Shown: positions 25,546 through 33,964 of the stretch, piece after piece
How the letters are laid out: every line of letters begins with the position of its first letter
Numbering within the stretch: position 1 is the stretch's first letter
Source of the DNA: Chitinophaga pinensis
GTDB lineage: Bacteria > Pseudomonadota > Gammaproteobacteria > Burkholderiales > Burkholderiaceae_C
Length of the DNA stretch: 64,000 bases
Direction of reading: 5' to 3'
Assembly (NCBI GenBank): GCA_943326015.2
Contig: CALPRQ020000012.1
Span: 1-64,000 of the forward strand
Program-made: the position numbers and the translations under genes
Notes under the pieces: model-generated
What the model saw: the letters and a program-made list of their open reading frames with translations, nothing else
The model's database searches: none
Told to the model about the DNA's origin: nothing

Positions 25546-25561
25546 TGGCATGCCTGTTGCG
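25546..25561 (+). promoter_or_regulatory. Sigma-54 promoter of hmp
   Basis: TGGCATGCCTGTTGCG matches the -24/-12 consensus TGGCAYG-N4-TTGCW with correct GG-GC spacing. It is 52 bp before the hmp start codon and downstream of the NorR boxes. Confidence 0.8.
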
Positions 25562-25612
25562 TTAATGAGGCAGGCAGCTTTGCCTTCCTGAACCCACCGA
25601 CGAGGACTCCCC

Positions 25613-26791
25613 ATGTTGACCGATGCCCAGCGTGCCATTGTGAAATCGACCGTACCGTTGCTTGAAACCGGTGGCGAAACCCTGACCAAGCATTTCTACA
25701 AGATCATGCTGGGGGAGTTCCCCGAGGTTCGCATCCTGTTCAACCAGGCGCACCAGGCCAGCGGCGACCAGCCGCGCGCGCTGGCCAACAGCGTCCTGAT
25801 GTATGCCAAGCATATCGACCGCCTCGAAGGCCTGGGCGACCTGCCGGCGCAGATCGTGCACAAGCATGTGTCGCTGCAGGTGCTGCCCGAGCATTACCCG
25901 ATCGTCGGCGCCTGCCTGCTGCGTGCCATCCGTGAAGTGCTGGGCGCCGAGATCGCGACCGACGAAGTGCTCGCTGCCTGGGGCGCCGCCTACCAGCAGC
26001 TGGCCGACATCCTGATCGGCGCCGAAGAGCAGGTCTATGCCACCACCCAGGCAGCAGCCGGCGGCTGGCGCGGCGAGCGTTCCTTCCGCGTCGCGCGCAA
26101 GGAAGCCGAGAGCAGCGAAATCACCTCCTTCTACCTCAGCCCGGTCGATGGCGGCCCCGTGGTCGCCCACCAGCCGGGTCAGTACATCGGCCTGAAGCTG
26201 ATCATCGACGGCCAGGAACAGCGCCGCAACTACTCCCTGTCGGCCGCTGCCAATGGCAGCGAACTGCGCATCAGCGTCAAGCGCGAGACTGGCGGCGTGG
26301 TCTCCAGTCACCTGCATGATCAGGTCGTCCCGGGCGATGTGCTGCAGCTGTTTCCGCCTGCTGGCGCGTTCACCCTGCAGCCGGGCGACAAGCCGCTGGT
26401 GCTGATCAGCGGCGGCGTGGGCATCACCCCGACGCTGGCGATGTTGCACGAGGCCCTCAAGACCGAGCGCCCGGTCCACTTCATCCACTGCGCGCGCAAC
26501 CGGGCGGTGCATGCCTTCCGCGACGCCATCGATGCCCTCTCGACCAGCCACCCCCAGCTCAAGCGCTTCTATTGCTATGACGAGGCGACCGAGGCCGATG
26601 GCGTGGACGCGGTCGGTTTGCTGGATCAGGAGCAGCTGGCGCAATGGCTGCCGGCCAGTCGCGACCTGGATGCGTATTTCCTGGGTCCCAAGCCCTTCAT
26701 GGCCCTGGTCAAGCGCCACCTGAAGGCGCTTGGCGTGCCGGAGACGCAAACCCGCTTCGAGTTCTTCGGACCGGCTGCCGCGTTGAACTGA
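25613..26791 (+). CDS. hmp: Flavohaemoprotein, nitric oxide dioxygenase
   Basis: 392 residues. The globin domain (1-138) has the proximal His in the HKHVSLQV segment. The FAD domain follows (RRNYSLS), then an NAD-binding domain with SGGVGITPTLAML. The enzyme turns NO and O2 into nitrate using NAD(P)H and FAD. It is controlled by the divergent norR through a sigma-54 promoter at 25546. The HPP gene begins 22 bp after its stop and may be co-transcribed. Confidence 0.95.
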   Translation: MLTDAQRAIVKSTVPLLETGGETLTKHFYKIMLGEFPEVRILFNQAHQASGDQPRALANSVLMYAKHIDRLEGLGDLPAQIVHKHVSLQVLPEHYPIVGACLLRAIREVLGAEIATDEVLAAWGAAYQQLADILIGAEEQVYATTQAAAGGWRGERSFRVARKEAESSEITSFYLSPVDGGPVVAHQPGQYIGLKLIIDGQEQRRNYSLSAAANGSELRISVKRETGGVVSSHLHDQVVPGDVLQLFPPAGAFTLQPGDKPLVLISGGVGITPTLAMLHEALKTERPVHFIHCARNRAVHAFRDAIDALSTSHPQLKRFYCYDEATEADGVDAVGLLDQEQLAQWLPASRDLDAYFLGPKPFMALVKRHLKALGVPETQTRFEFFGPAAALN

Positions 26792-26813
26792 CATCGACCG
26801 GGAGCGCCAAGCC

Positions 26814-27482
26814 GTGAACCCACTCCGGGTGTGGTGGCGCGCCCTCCATCCCGCTACCCTCGCGATGGGGTGGCGGGAGTTCGGCTTTGGAAGCCTGGGG
26901 CTGGGACTGGGGGTGTGGCTGACCGGCTGGCTCAGCCGCCTGACATTGGGCGATCTGAACCCCTGGTTCATTGCCCCCATGGGCGCCTCGGCCATCTTGC
27001 TGTTCCTGTTGCCGGCCGGTCCCATGGGGCAGCCCTGGTCCATCCTCGGCGGCAACCTGGTTTCGGCCGTGATCGGCGTCAGCTGCGCGCAGTGCCTGGG
27101 CAATGGTATCGAGGTCGCCGCGCTGGCAGGGACCATGGCGGCGCTGGCCATGCGCGTACTGCGCTGCCTGCATCCGCCGGGCGGCGCGGTGGCGTTGACC
27201 GCGGTGCTGGGCGGCCCGGCCATCCAGCAGCTGGGCTACGGCTTTGCACTCTGGCCGGTGGGGATCAATTCCGCCTTCATGATGCTGCTGGCGCTGCTGT
27301 TCCACCACGCGACCGGACGCCGCCACCCGGACTGGCTTCAGGCCAGCGAAGCGCTCGCCAGCCGCAAGCCGAAGCCGATGAACAGCGTGCCCATCGCCCC
27401 CATGCCCGCCGCCGACAGGCGCCGGTGGCGGCCGAACTGTCGCGTCAGACGCACGCCGCCGAAGATCAGCGCGCTCAGATAG
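26814..27482 (+). CDS. HPP-family membrane protein
   Basis: 222 residues from GTG 26814 (GGGAG upstream). Residues 1-165 form an HPP domain of about four helices with the name motif LHPPGGAVAL. In cyanobacteria such proteins take part in nitrite transport, and in bacteria they often sit next to NO or nitrite genes; here the neighbour is hmp. No CBS domains follow. The last ~50 residues are Arg- and Pro-rich and overlap the convergent leuE-like gene over 145 bp, so this tail is probably antisense read-through rather than a conserved domain. Confidence 0.8.
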   Translation: MNPLRVWWRALHPATLAMGWREFGFGSLGLGLGVWLTGWLSRLTLGDLNPWFIAPMGASAILLFLLPAGPMGQPWSILGGNLVSAVIGVSCAQCLGNGIEVAALAGTMAALAMRVLRCLHPPGGAVALTAVLGGPAIQQLGYGFALWPVGINSAFMMLLALLFHHATGRRHPDWLQASEALASRKPKPMNSVPIAPMPAADRRRWRPNCRVRRTPPKISALR

Positions 27483-27994
27483 AGCGCACTGCAGATCTGC
27501 ACGATCAGCCCGAGCAGCAGAAATGACAGCGCCGGGTAGGGGTAGCCCGGATCGACGAACTGGATGAAGAAGGAGACGAAGAACAGGATCGCCTTGGGGT
27601 TCATCAGGCTGATGACAAAGGCCGTGCGCATCGGCTTGTCGGGCGCTGCGGCTTCGGTGTCGACCAATCCGGGTGTGTTGCCTGCGCGCTGGAGCCAGGT
27701 CGCGAGCGCCGCGCGCACCAGCCCCAGCCCGAGCCAGGCCAGGTAGGCCGCCCCGGCGTACTTGACCACCATGAAGGCCAGCGGCGTGCTGCGCAGCAGC
27801 GAGGCCGCGCCAGCCGTCGACAGCAGCATCAGCACCGTGTCGCCGGCAAAGATGCCCGCAGCCCCCCGGTAGCCCGCCGCCACGCCGTGGCGCGAGGCCA
27901 GCGCCATCACGTAGAGCGAGTTCGGGCCCGGCAGCAGCACGATGAAGATCGTGCCGAGGATGAAGGTCGCGAGGTCGGTGATGCCGTAGGCCAT
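27338..27994 (-). CDS. leuE: LysE/RhtB-family exporter, LeuE-like
   Basis: 218 residues with six hydrophobic helices. The N-terminal IFIVLLPGPNSLYVMALASRHG and the SLMNPKAILFFVSFFIQFV block are the LysE/RhtB signatures, and the sequence is close to E. coli LeuE (leucine efflux). It is an inner-membrane amino acid exporter. The stop region overlaps the 3' end of the HPP gene on the other strand. The nrdB stop lies 8 bp upstream of its ATG, so it may be transcribed from the nrd operon. Confidence 0.82.
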   Translation of the reverse strand: MAYGITDLATFILGTIFIVLLPGPNSLYVMALASRHGVAAGYRGAAGIFAGDTVLMLLSTAGAASLLRSTPLAFMVVKYAGAAYLAWLGLGLVRAALATWLQRAGNTPGLVDTEAAAPDKPMRTAFVISLMNPKAILFFVSFFIQFVDPGYPYPALSFLLLGLIVQICSALYLSALIFGGVRLTRQFGRHRRLSAAGMGAMGTLFIGFGLRLASASLA

Positions 27995-28002
27995 GGCCTA
28001 GC

Positions 28003-29004
28003 TCACCACTCCAGTCCGTCGGTGGCGTAGTCGGTGGGCTTGCTCTCGAAGAAGTTGCTGCGCGTGCCGTTGGGCTTGCTGAAGTCGTCGAACCAGGGCA
28101 CGGCGTTGACCACGCCCGGGTAGATCACGCCCAGGTTCAGCGCCATCGCGCGCTTGTTGGCCAGGCCCTTGACGAAGTTCTCCACCACCTCGTCGGTCAG
28201 GCCCAGGATGCCGCCCTGGATGATGTACTGGCCCCAGGCCACCTCCAGCTCGACCGCGTCCTTGATCAGCTGGATCGCATCGAGGCGGAACTGCTCGTCG
28301 TAGAGCTCCGGGTTCTCGGCCTGGAAGGCGTGATGCAGGTTGGTGAACAGATCGAGATGGGTCTCGCCCTCGTCGCGGTTGATGTACTTGATCATGTCCG
28401 CGCTGCCCAGCATCTTGCCGTTGCGCGCCAGCGTGTAGAACACCAGGAAGGCCGAATAGAAGTAGATGCCTTCCAGGATCACGTTGCCGACGATGGCGCG
28501 CGCGAAGTTGGCCGGCGTCGGGTCATCCTTCAGCACCGCGGAGCTGCGCATGATGAATTCGTTCTTCCTGGCCAGCATGCCGTCATGCTCGAACATCATG
28601 TAGACCGATTCCGGATCGAGCGAGACCGCCTCGATCAGGAACTGGTAGCTGCGCACATGCACGCCTTCCTCCGAGGCCTGGCGCGCGATCGCCAGACTGA
28701 CCTCGGGCGCCGTGATGTGCTGGCCGATGTTGTGGATCAGGTTGTTGAACTGGATGCCGTCCAGGTTGGACACGAAGGCCAGCGCCTTGTCATAGGCATT
28801 GCGCTCGCGCGCGTTGAGTGCGCCGCTGCGGTAGGTTTCGCGGTCGGCCACCAGCGGGATCGACTTCGGGAACCAGGTGTTGGCTTCCATGCGGTCGTAG
28901 ATCTCGGTCGCCCACTTGTACTTGATCGTCGCCATGCACATGAGCTCGTCTTTTGGTCCAAAGGCGATACGACGGTCGTTGGTGATGCTACGGACGTTCT
29001 TCAT
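28003..29004 (-). CDS. nrdB: Class I ribonucleotide reductase small subunit
   Basis: 333 residues. The diiron and radical centre is complete: Asp82, Glu113 and His116, with the radical tyrosine at Tyr120 (EGVHVRSY), so this is a tyrosyl-radical enzyme rather than class Ic. The C-terminal metal ligands lie in the helix with GETHLD. TWFP (Trp44) corresponds to the electron-transfer Trp of E. coli. It partners NrdA in dNTP synthesis. The 5' end overlaps the stop of the inserted endonuclease gene by 17 bp. ATG 29004 precedes the conserved region by about 20 residues; later methionines (22, 24) are alternatives. Confidence 0.92.
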   Translation of the reverse strand: MKNVRSITNDRRIAFGPKDELMCMATIKYKWATEIYDRMEANTWFPKSIPLVADRETYRSGALNARERNAYDKALAFVSNLDGIQFNNLIHNIGQHITAPEVSLAIARQASEEGVHVRSYQFLIEAVSLDPESVYMMFEHDGMLARKNEFIMRSSAVLKDDPTPANFARAIVGNVILEGIYFYSAFLVFYTLARNGKMLGSADMIKYINRDEGETHLDLFTNLHHAFQAENPELYDEQFRLDAIQLIKDAVELEVAWGQYIIQGGILGLTDEVVENFVKGLANKRAMALNLGVIYPGVVNAVPWFDDFSKPNGTRSNFFESKPTDYATDGLEW

Positions 29005-29653
29005 ATTCTTCTTTCCAGGTTTTCTTGTTAACGACCAAATTGATGGTCATTTGACTAACTTCGAACAGCGCTGCAAGCGCACGTTGCGTTGCACCCTCTG
29101 CGTGAAGTCGGCGAATCTCGTGCACGCGTTGCCATGTGAGGACAGCGTTCGGTGCTTTTTCGCCCGATATCTTCTTGGCAATTGCTGGGGCAAGTGGCCC
29201 TTTGAGCCGGCCCCGATGGGCCGCTCCAATGCGCTCGCGGTGTTCTGCGCTCAGCTTCTTCCCGCGATGCGATGCGGACATCTTTGCTCTTACCTCTGCG
29301 GAGCGAGGCACGCCGCGTTTGCTGGCAGCGATCTTTTCCCGACTCTCTGGGCTCAGTGAACCTAGTCCATAACCACCCGTGGCGATGTTATAGCCGTGAG
29401 GTACGAGGGTATTCAGTCGGGCAATCCACTGCTCCTCTGCTGCATCAAGTTCTTCCTGCGTCGAGTAACGCTGGAGTTCCGTCATTGTGAAGTTGTCTTC
29501 ACCGTACTTGCGGATTGCATGACAGATCGCTTGTGGCTTTCCGCCACGTGCCGCCTTGACATGGCTGCGAAACCGTTCTTCGGCAGAACTTTTGTTGGTT
29601 TGCCCAACGTAAGACTTACCAGTCGTGCGGCAATGCAGCAGATAGATCAACAC
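28988..29653 (-). CDS. GIY-YIG homing endonuclease with NUMOD3-type repeats, between nrdA and nrdB
   Basis: 221 residues from GTG 29653. The N-terminal nuclease domain carries LIYLL...SYVGQTN (GIY-YIG core), the catalytic Arg in ERFRSH and the Glu in AAEEQWI. Three short basic helix repeats of NUMOD3 type follow (LSPESREKI, RSAEVRAKM, LSAEHRERI), then a helix-turn-helix (TQRALAALFEVSQMTINLVV). This is the architecture of free-standing relatives of I-TevI. It is 57 bp after nrdA and overlaps nrdB by 17 bp. Base composition is clearly lower in GC than the two nrd genes. A comparable position, between nrdA and nrdB, is used by a homing endonuclease in T4 phage. Confidence 0.9.
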   Translation of the reverse strand: MLIYLLHCRTTGKSYVGQTNKSSAEERFRSHVKAARGGKPQAICHAIRKYGEDNFTMTELQRYSTQEELDAAEEQWIARLNTLVPHGYNIATGGYGLGSLSPESREKIAASKRGVPRSAEVRAKMSASHRGKKLSAEHRERIGAAHRGRLKGPLAPAIAKKISGEKAPNAVLTWQRVHEIRRLHAEGATQRALAALFEVSQMTINLVVNKKTWKEEYEERP

Positions 29654-29710
29654 AGTGGCTACTTTCGATGGGTGCGCCCAGGCTCGTGAGGGGCTGGGCG
29701 ATCTGGATAT

Positions 29711-31990
29711 TTACTGGCAGGCCTCGCAGTTCGGGTTGTCGATCGAGCAGAAGTTGGTTGGCAGTTCGGCCTCCGCCACGTCGGTGGCCGGCAGCGCGGC
29801 GTTGGCCAGCGCCGGCTTGGCCACTTCCTTGGTCTTGGTCTGGCCGCGCAGGTAATAGGTGGTCTTGAGTCCGAGCTTCCAGGCGCTCAGGTAGATCTCG
29901 GCCAGGTCGCGGCCCTTGGTGCCCTGCTTGACGAAGATGTTGACGCTCTGCGACTGGTCGATCCATTTCTGGCGCGCGGCGGCGCTCTGCAGGATCCAGC
30001 CCGGATCGATCTCCCACACCGTCTTGAGCAGGTCCGGTCGGCCGTACTTGACGCAGGGGTCGACCACCTTGAACTGGCCGCTCATGTTCTTTTCCGAGCG
30101 CTCGATCTCGAAGATCGGCTCGATGCAGGGCGTAGTGCCGGTGATGATCGAGATCGTCGCGGTCGGCGCGATCGCCATCACGTTGCTGTTGCGCATGCCG
30201 TTGCGCTGGACCTGGGCGCGCAGGCCTGCCCAGGCCGCTTCGCCCAATTGGGTCTCGTGGCGGCGCGCGGTGTCGATCGGCAGCAGGCCCCGGCTCCACT
30301 TGGAGCCCGCGAAGGTCTCGTAGGCGCCGCGCTCCTGGGCCAGCGCGCTCGAAGCCTGGATCGCGTGGAAGCTGATCAGCTCCATGGCACGGTCAGAGAA
30401 GGCCACGCCGGCCGCGCTCGCGAAGTCGACGCCGCAGGCGACCTTGGCCTCGGTCTCGCCCATCAGGCCCAGGCCGACCGGCCGATGGCGCAGGTTCGAG
30501 TTGCGTGCGCGGTCCGACGGGTAGAAGTTCAGGTCGATCACGTTGTCGAGCATGCGCAGCGCGGTCTTGACCGTGCGCGCCAGCTTGTCGGCATCAAGCT
30601 GGCCATCCTTGACATGGCGCGCCAGGTTGACCGAGCCCAGGTTGCAGACCGCGGTCTCGGTGTCGCTGGTGTTCAAGGTTATCTCCGTACAGAGATTACT
30701 CGAATGCACCACGCCGACATGGTCCTGCGGACTACGGCGGTTGCACTCGTCCTTGAAGGTGATCCAGGGGTGGCCGGTCTCGAACAGATTGGTCAGGATG
30801 CGCTTCCAGACCTCGATCGCCGGGCGCTGCTTGTAGGCCTTGCCCTCGCGTTCAAGCTGCTCGTAGCGGGCCTTGAAGGCGTCGCCGTAGAGCTCGTGCA
30901 GCTCGGGGAAGCGCTCGGGCTGGAATTCGCTCCAGATGCCGTTGCTCTCGACCCGTTCCATGAACAGGTCGGCGATCCAGGCCGCCGGGAAGATATCGTG
31001 CGCGCGCAGGCGGTCGTCGCCGAACTCCTTCTTGATCTCGCAGTAGTCCCAGAAATCCGGGTGCCAGACCTCCAGGTAGGGCGCGAAGCTGCCCTTGCGC
31101 CGGCCGCCCTGGTTCACGCCGACCGCGGTGTCGTTGTAGATCTTGAGGTAGGGGATGACGCCCGAGCTCTTGCCGTTGGTCGACTGGATATGCGAGCCAG
31201 CCGCGCGCACGCGGGTCCAGTCGGTGCCGATGCCGCCGGCATACTTGCTCAGGCGGGCCGACTCCTCGATGGTGCCGAAGATCGAGGCGAAGCGGTGCTC
31301 GCCCTCATCGATGTCGGCGCTGATCTGGTCGTTGACCGTGTTGAGGTAGCAGCTCGACAGCTGCGAGTGGACGGTGCCCGAGTTGAACAGCGTCGGCGTC
31401 GAGGCCATGTAGTCGAAGCTCGACAGCAGGTCGTAGAACTCGACCGCGCGCGCGGTCGGCTGGTCTTCGAGCAGCGAAACGCCCATCGCCACCCGCATGA
31501 AGAAATGCTGCGGCAGCTCGATCAGCTTTTGCTGGGTGTCGCGCATCAGGTAGCGGTCGACCAGGTTCTGCAGGCCGTAGTAGTCGAACTGGTAGTCGCG
31601 CTCGGGCTTGATCGCGGCTTCGAGTGCGGCGAGGTCGAAGGCCTCGGCCATGCGCTGGGTGTAGCGGCCAGCCGCGACGCCGCGCGCGATGGTCTCGGCC
31701 AGCGCCGGGTAGCGTGCCGAGCCGGTCGCGATCTTCATGGTCTCGGCCAGCAGGTAGCGCGCCGCGACGAAGGTGAAGTCCGGGTTGTCGGTCGAGATCA
31801 GGCCGGCGGCGGCCTTGTTCTGGGCCTGGAAGATCTCGCTCGTGTGCATGCCATCGTAGACCAGCAGCTTGATCTGGCTGCGCAACAGGCCCAGGTCGAC
31901 ATTCAGGCCCTGGGTGGCAAATTCGTTGAGTCGCTCGATCTTGGCGAAGTCGAAAGCTTCGCGCGAGCCGTCGCGCTTGATGACGTCCAT
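29711..31990 (-). CDS. nrdA: Class I ribonucleotide reductase large subunit
   Basis: 759 residues. A short ATP-cone region at the N terminus (MDVIKRDGSREAFDFAKI) is followed by the ten-stranded barrel with the catalytic NLCTEI (Cys and Glu) and NLGSVNLA. The FCSIDNPNCEACQ tail at the end supplies the shuttle cysteines. The enzyme reduces ribonucleoside diphosphates together with NrdB. The gene lies downstream of a cobalamin riboswitch, so B12 should repress it. Its length equals that of E. coli NrdA (761) rather than the long forms of about 960 found in many Burkholderiales. Confidence 0.93.
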   Translation of the reverse strand: MDVIKRDGSREAFDFAKIERLNEFATQGLNVDLGLLRSQIKLLVYDGMHTSEIFQAQNKAAAGLISTDNPDFTFVAARYLLAETMKIATGSARYPALAETIARGVAAGRYTQRMAEAFDLAALEAAIKPERDYQFDYYGLQNLVDRYLMRDTQQKLIELPQHFFMRVAMGVSLLEDQPTARAVEFYDLLSSFDYMASTPTLFNSGTVHSQLSSCYLNTVNDQISADIDEGEHRFASIFGTIEESARLSKYAGGIGTDWTRVRAAGSHIQSTNGKSSGVIPYLKIYNDTAVGVNQGGRRKGSFAPYLEVWHPDFWDYCEIKKEFGDDRLRAHDIFPAAWIADLFMERVESNGIWSEFQPERFPELHELYGDAFKARYEQLEREGKAYKQRPAIEVWKRILTNLFETGHPWITFKDECNRRSPQDHVGVVHSSNLCTEITLNTSDTETAVCNLGSVNLARHVKDGQLDADKLARTVKTALRMLDNVIDLNFYPSDRARNSNLRHRPVGLGLMGETEAKVACGVDFASAAGVAFSDRAMELISFHAIQASSALAQERGAYETFAGSKWSRGLLPIDTARRHETQLGEAAWAGLRAQVQRNGMRNSNVMAIAPTATISIITGTTPCIEPIFEIERSEKNMSGQFKVVDPCVKYGRPDLLKTVWEIDPGWILQSAAARQKWIDQSQSVNIFVKQGTKGRDLAEIYLSAWKLGLKTTYYLRGQTKTKEVAKPALANAALPATDVAEAELPTNFCSIDNPNCEACQ

Positions 31991-32101
31991 GGAGATGATG
32001 CAGAAAAAATAGGGGACAGGCCGCCCGCCGGCAGCAGCCGGAGCGGTCGGTCGGAAATGGCGATGGGCGGTCGGCTAGGGGGCCGTCCGCGATAGGGTCG
32101 G

Positions 32102-32156
32102 GCAGCAGGCCTTCGGGGCTGCTGCGCTGGGGTGCCGCCCGGGCGCTGGCCCGGGC
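32102..32156 (-). promoter_or_regulatory. Two strong hairpins in the nrdA leader
   Basis: GCAGCAG (32102-32108) pairs with CTGCTGC (32119-32125), and GCCCGGG (32137-32143) pairs with CCCGGGC (32150-32156). They lie between the riboswitch and nrdA and may be its expression platform. No U-tract follows, so control of translation or Rho access is more likely than intrinsic termination. Confidence 0.4.
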
Positions 32157-32214
32157 ACGCGGTGGTGATCAACGATGTGCATTCGAATCCTCCCGTCGAA
32201 TGGTGCTGGCTGTT

Positions 32215-32400
32215 TTTCCGGGCCGGTATTCTGGCTTGCCTTCATCCTTCTCCGCGCCTTCCCATGGTTTCCCACAGTGGCATCCAGGCGGAGTCGTCAG
32301 GTTCACAGCAGCGGGGGCTGCGCCGGAATGGCTGCAAGCAGCAGCTTCACCGTCTTCCCGTTCAACGTCGCTCAGCATGCTGAGGCGATGCACCCGAAGC
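32215..32400 (-). ncRNA. Cobalamin (B12) riboswitch upstream of nrdAB
   Basis: Reading the minus strand, the conserved blocks appear in order: GAACGGGAA (32363-32355), the CCGGCGCAGCCCCCGC...CTGTGA region (about 32325-32303), GCCACTG (32281-32275), GGGAAGGCG (32263-32255) and the B12 box GCAAGCCAGAATACCGGCC (32239-32221). This is the full signature of the cobalamin aptamer. It lies 225 bp before nrdA in a 475-bp leader. Adenosylcobalamin binding should turn off the O2-dependent reductase when a B12-dependent class II enzyme can serve instead; that enzyme is not in the window. Confidence 0.88.
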
Positions 32401-32465
32401 CCGAATCATACCGGCTTTGGCATCACCCCAGGCCTGGCTTGGTCGGCTTCCGGCGCCTGCCGCGG

Positions 32466-33221
32466 TCAGCCCTGGCGCCCGCGCCAGAGCCGACTCAGAT
32501 CGTCGAGCGCGGGTACGCCGGCCAGCGCCACCAGCAGCAGGGCCAGCGGCAGGGTGGCGAGGTAGCCGATCAGCTTGAAGCCCAGCGCTCCGCTGACGCC
32601 GCCGACGAAAAAGCAGACCGCGAGCCGCAGCAGGATTCGTAGCCGGACCGGGTTGGCGCGTACCGGCGGCAGGCTGGGATCGGCCGAGTTCCAGTACGCC
32701 ATCTTGCCGAGCTCGATGCCGAGGTCGGTCACCAGGCCGGTGATATGGGTGGTGCGGATCTCGGCATGCGAGAGCTTGGTGATCAGCGCGTTCTGCAGCC
32801 CCATGATGAAGCTCAGCAGCATTACCGTCAGCGGCACGAACAGGCCGGCAACATGGGACAGCCGTTCGCCCAGCGCGCCAAAGCCGAGCAGCAGCAAGGC
32901 TTCCGCCATCAGCGGCAGCGCGAACTCGCTGTGCAGGTGCCGGCGGCGCGCGAAGTTGACCAGGATGGCGCTGCAGGCCGCCCCGGCGATGAAGGACAGC
33001 AGGGCACCGAAGCCGGCCAGGTAGTCGTGCCAGCGTCCCAGCGCGAGGTTGTCGGCCATGGCCGAGACGATGCCCGTCATGTGCGAGGTGTACTGGTGCA
33101 CGGCCAGGAAGCCACCCGCGTTGGCCGCGCCCGCGACGAAGGCCAGTACCAGGCCGAGCTGGTGGTTGGCCCGCGCGCTGCGCCGGCTTCCGGTCAATTT
33201 TCGGGCGTACTGGATCGGCAT
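32466..33221 (-). CDS. YoaK-family (DUF1275) membrane protein
   Basis: 251 residues with about six hydrophobic helices. The DUF1275 hallmarks are [12 protein letters not shown], the [10 protein letters not shown] motif in the first repeat, and [28 protein letters not shown] in the second. The family has no established biochemical function; transport is often assumed. It stands alone, convergent with nothing, and its promoter faces the yjdM gene. Confidence 0.85.
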   Translation of the reverse strand: MPIQYARKLTGSRRSARANHQLGLVLAFVAGAANAGGFLAVHQYTSHMTGIVSAMADNLALGRWHDYLAGFGALLSFIAGAACSAILVNFARRRHLHSEFALPLMAEALLLLGFGALGERLSHVAGLFVPLTVMLLSFIMGLQNALITKLSHAEIRTTHITGLVTDLGIELGKMAYWNSADPSLPPVRANPVRLRILLRLAVCFFVGGVSGALGFKLIGYLATLPLALLLVALAGVPALDDLSRLWRGRQG

Positions 33222-33332
33222 CTAGGGGCGGTCAGGTGCTGCGGGCGGGGGCGAGGTTCTGGTATGTTAACCAGCTGTCCAATCAGCCTGGACTGCCAGC
33301 GTCAGTTCAGGCTCCACCGAAAAGGAAATCCC

Positions 33333-33674
33333 ATGAGCTCATTGCCCCCCTGCCCGAAATGCCAGTCCGAATACACCTACGAGGACGGTAGCCAGCTGAT
33401 CTGCCCGGAATGCGGCCATGAGTGGAGCGCAGCCGATGCCGCGCCGGCCGAGGAAGCCGCCAAGGTCTGGAAGGACGCCAACGGCAACCTGCTGCAGGAC
33501 GGCGACACCGTGACCCTGGTCAAGGACCTCAAGGTCAAGGGCTCTTCGACCGTGATCAAGGTCGGCACCAAGGTCAAGAACATTCGCCTGATCGAGGGTG
33601 ACCACGACATCGACTGCAAGATCGAGGGTTTCGGTCCGATGCAGCTCAAGTCCGAGTTCATCAAGAAGGCCTGA
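33333..33674 (+). CDS. yjdM: YjdM/PhnA-family zinc-ribbon protein
   Basis: 113 residues from ATG 33333 (AAAGGAAA Shine-Dalgarno). A zinc ribbon opens the protein (CPKCQ...CPECG), and a compact beta domain follows with [25 protein letters not shown] and [21 protein letters not shown]. The family was first named PhnA, but it is not involved in phosphonate breakdown in the C-P lyase pathway. The role is unknown. The upstream open frame to 32745 is antisense to the YoaK gene and is not coding. Confidence 0.88.
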   Translation: MSSLPPCPKCQSEYTYEDGSQLICPECGHEWSAADAAPAEEAAKVWKDANGNLLQDGDTVTLVKDLKVKGSSTVIKVGTKVKNIRLIEGDHDIDCKIEGFGPMQLKSEFIKKA

Positions 33675-33738
33675 GTCCGAATTTGTTTGATCGTGCTCGC
33701 CGCAAGCTCAAGATTGGTGCTATAGTAGACCCTCTTGA

Positions 33739-33815
<77 letters not shown>

Positions 33816-33835
33816 ATATTCCTCGGTCCAGGCCG

Positions 33836-33852
33836 GACACCCTTCGGGTGTC
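33836..33852 (+). terminator. Possible hairpin terminator after tRNA-fMet
   Basis: GACACCC pairs with GGGTGTC around TTC, 21 bp after the tRNA. No T-run follows, so it may be a processing or pause structure rather than an intrinsic terminator. Confidence 0.35.
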
Positions 33853-33964
33853 ACTGGATCGACGTCAGACAGATTTCCCCCCAGCACGATTCTCAGCCTA
33901 CCTCATCGAGTGGGCTGAACGCCGTTGGCCAGCGGCTTTGGCACCTGGCCGGCTGGCTCAGGGC

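Noticed and set aside
28003-29004. NrdB as a class Ic (Mn/Fe, radical-free) small subunit
   Set aside because: Tyr120 is present four residues after His116 (EGVHVRSY), the position that is Phe or Leu in class Ic enzymes.
28988-29710. A group I intron in the nrd region hosting the endonuclease
   Set aside because: The endonuclease fills the intergenic space, the nrdA and nrdB frames are complete, and I see no room for a catalytic intron core around it.
32745-33332. An N-terminal extension of YjdM
   Set aside because: The open frame upstream of 33333 is antisense to the YoaK-family gene; the zinc ribbon begins directly after the Met at 33333, which has a good ribosome binding site.
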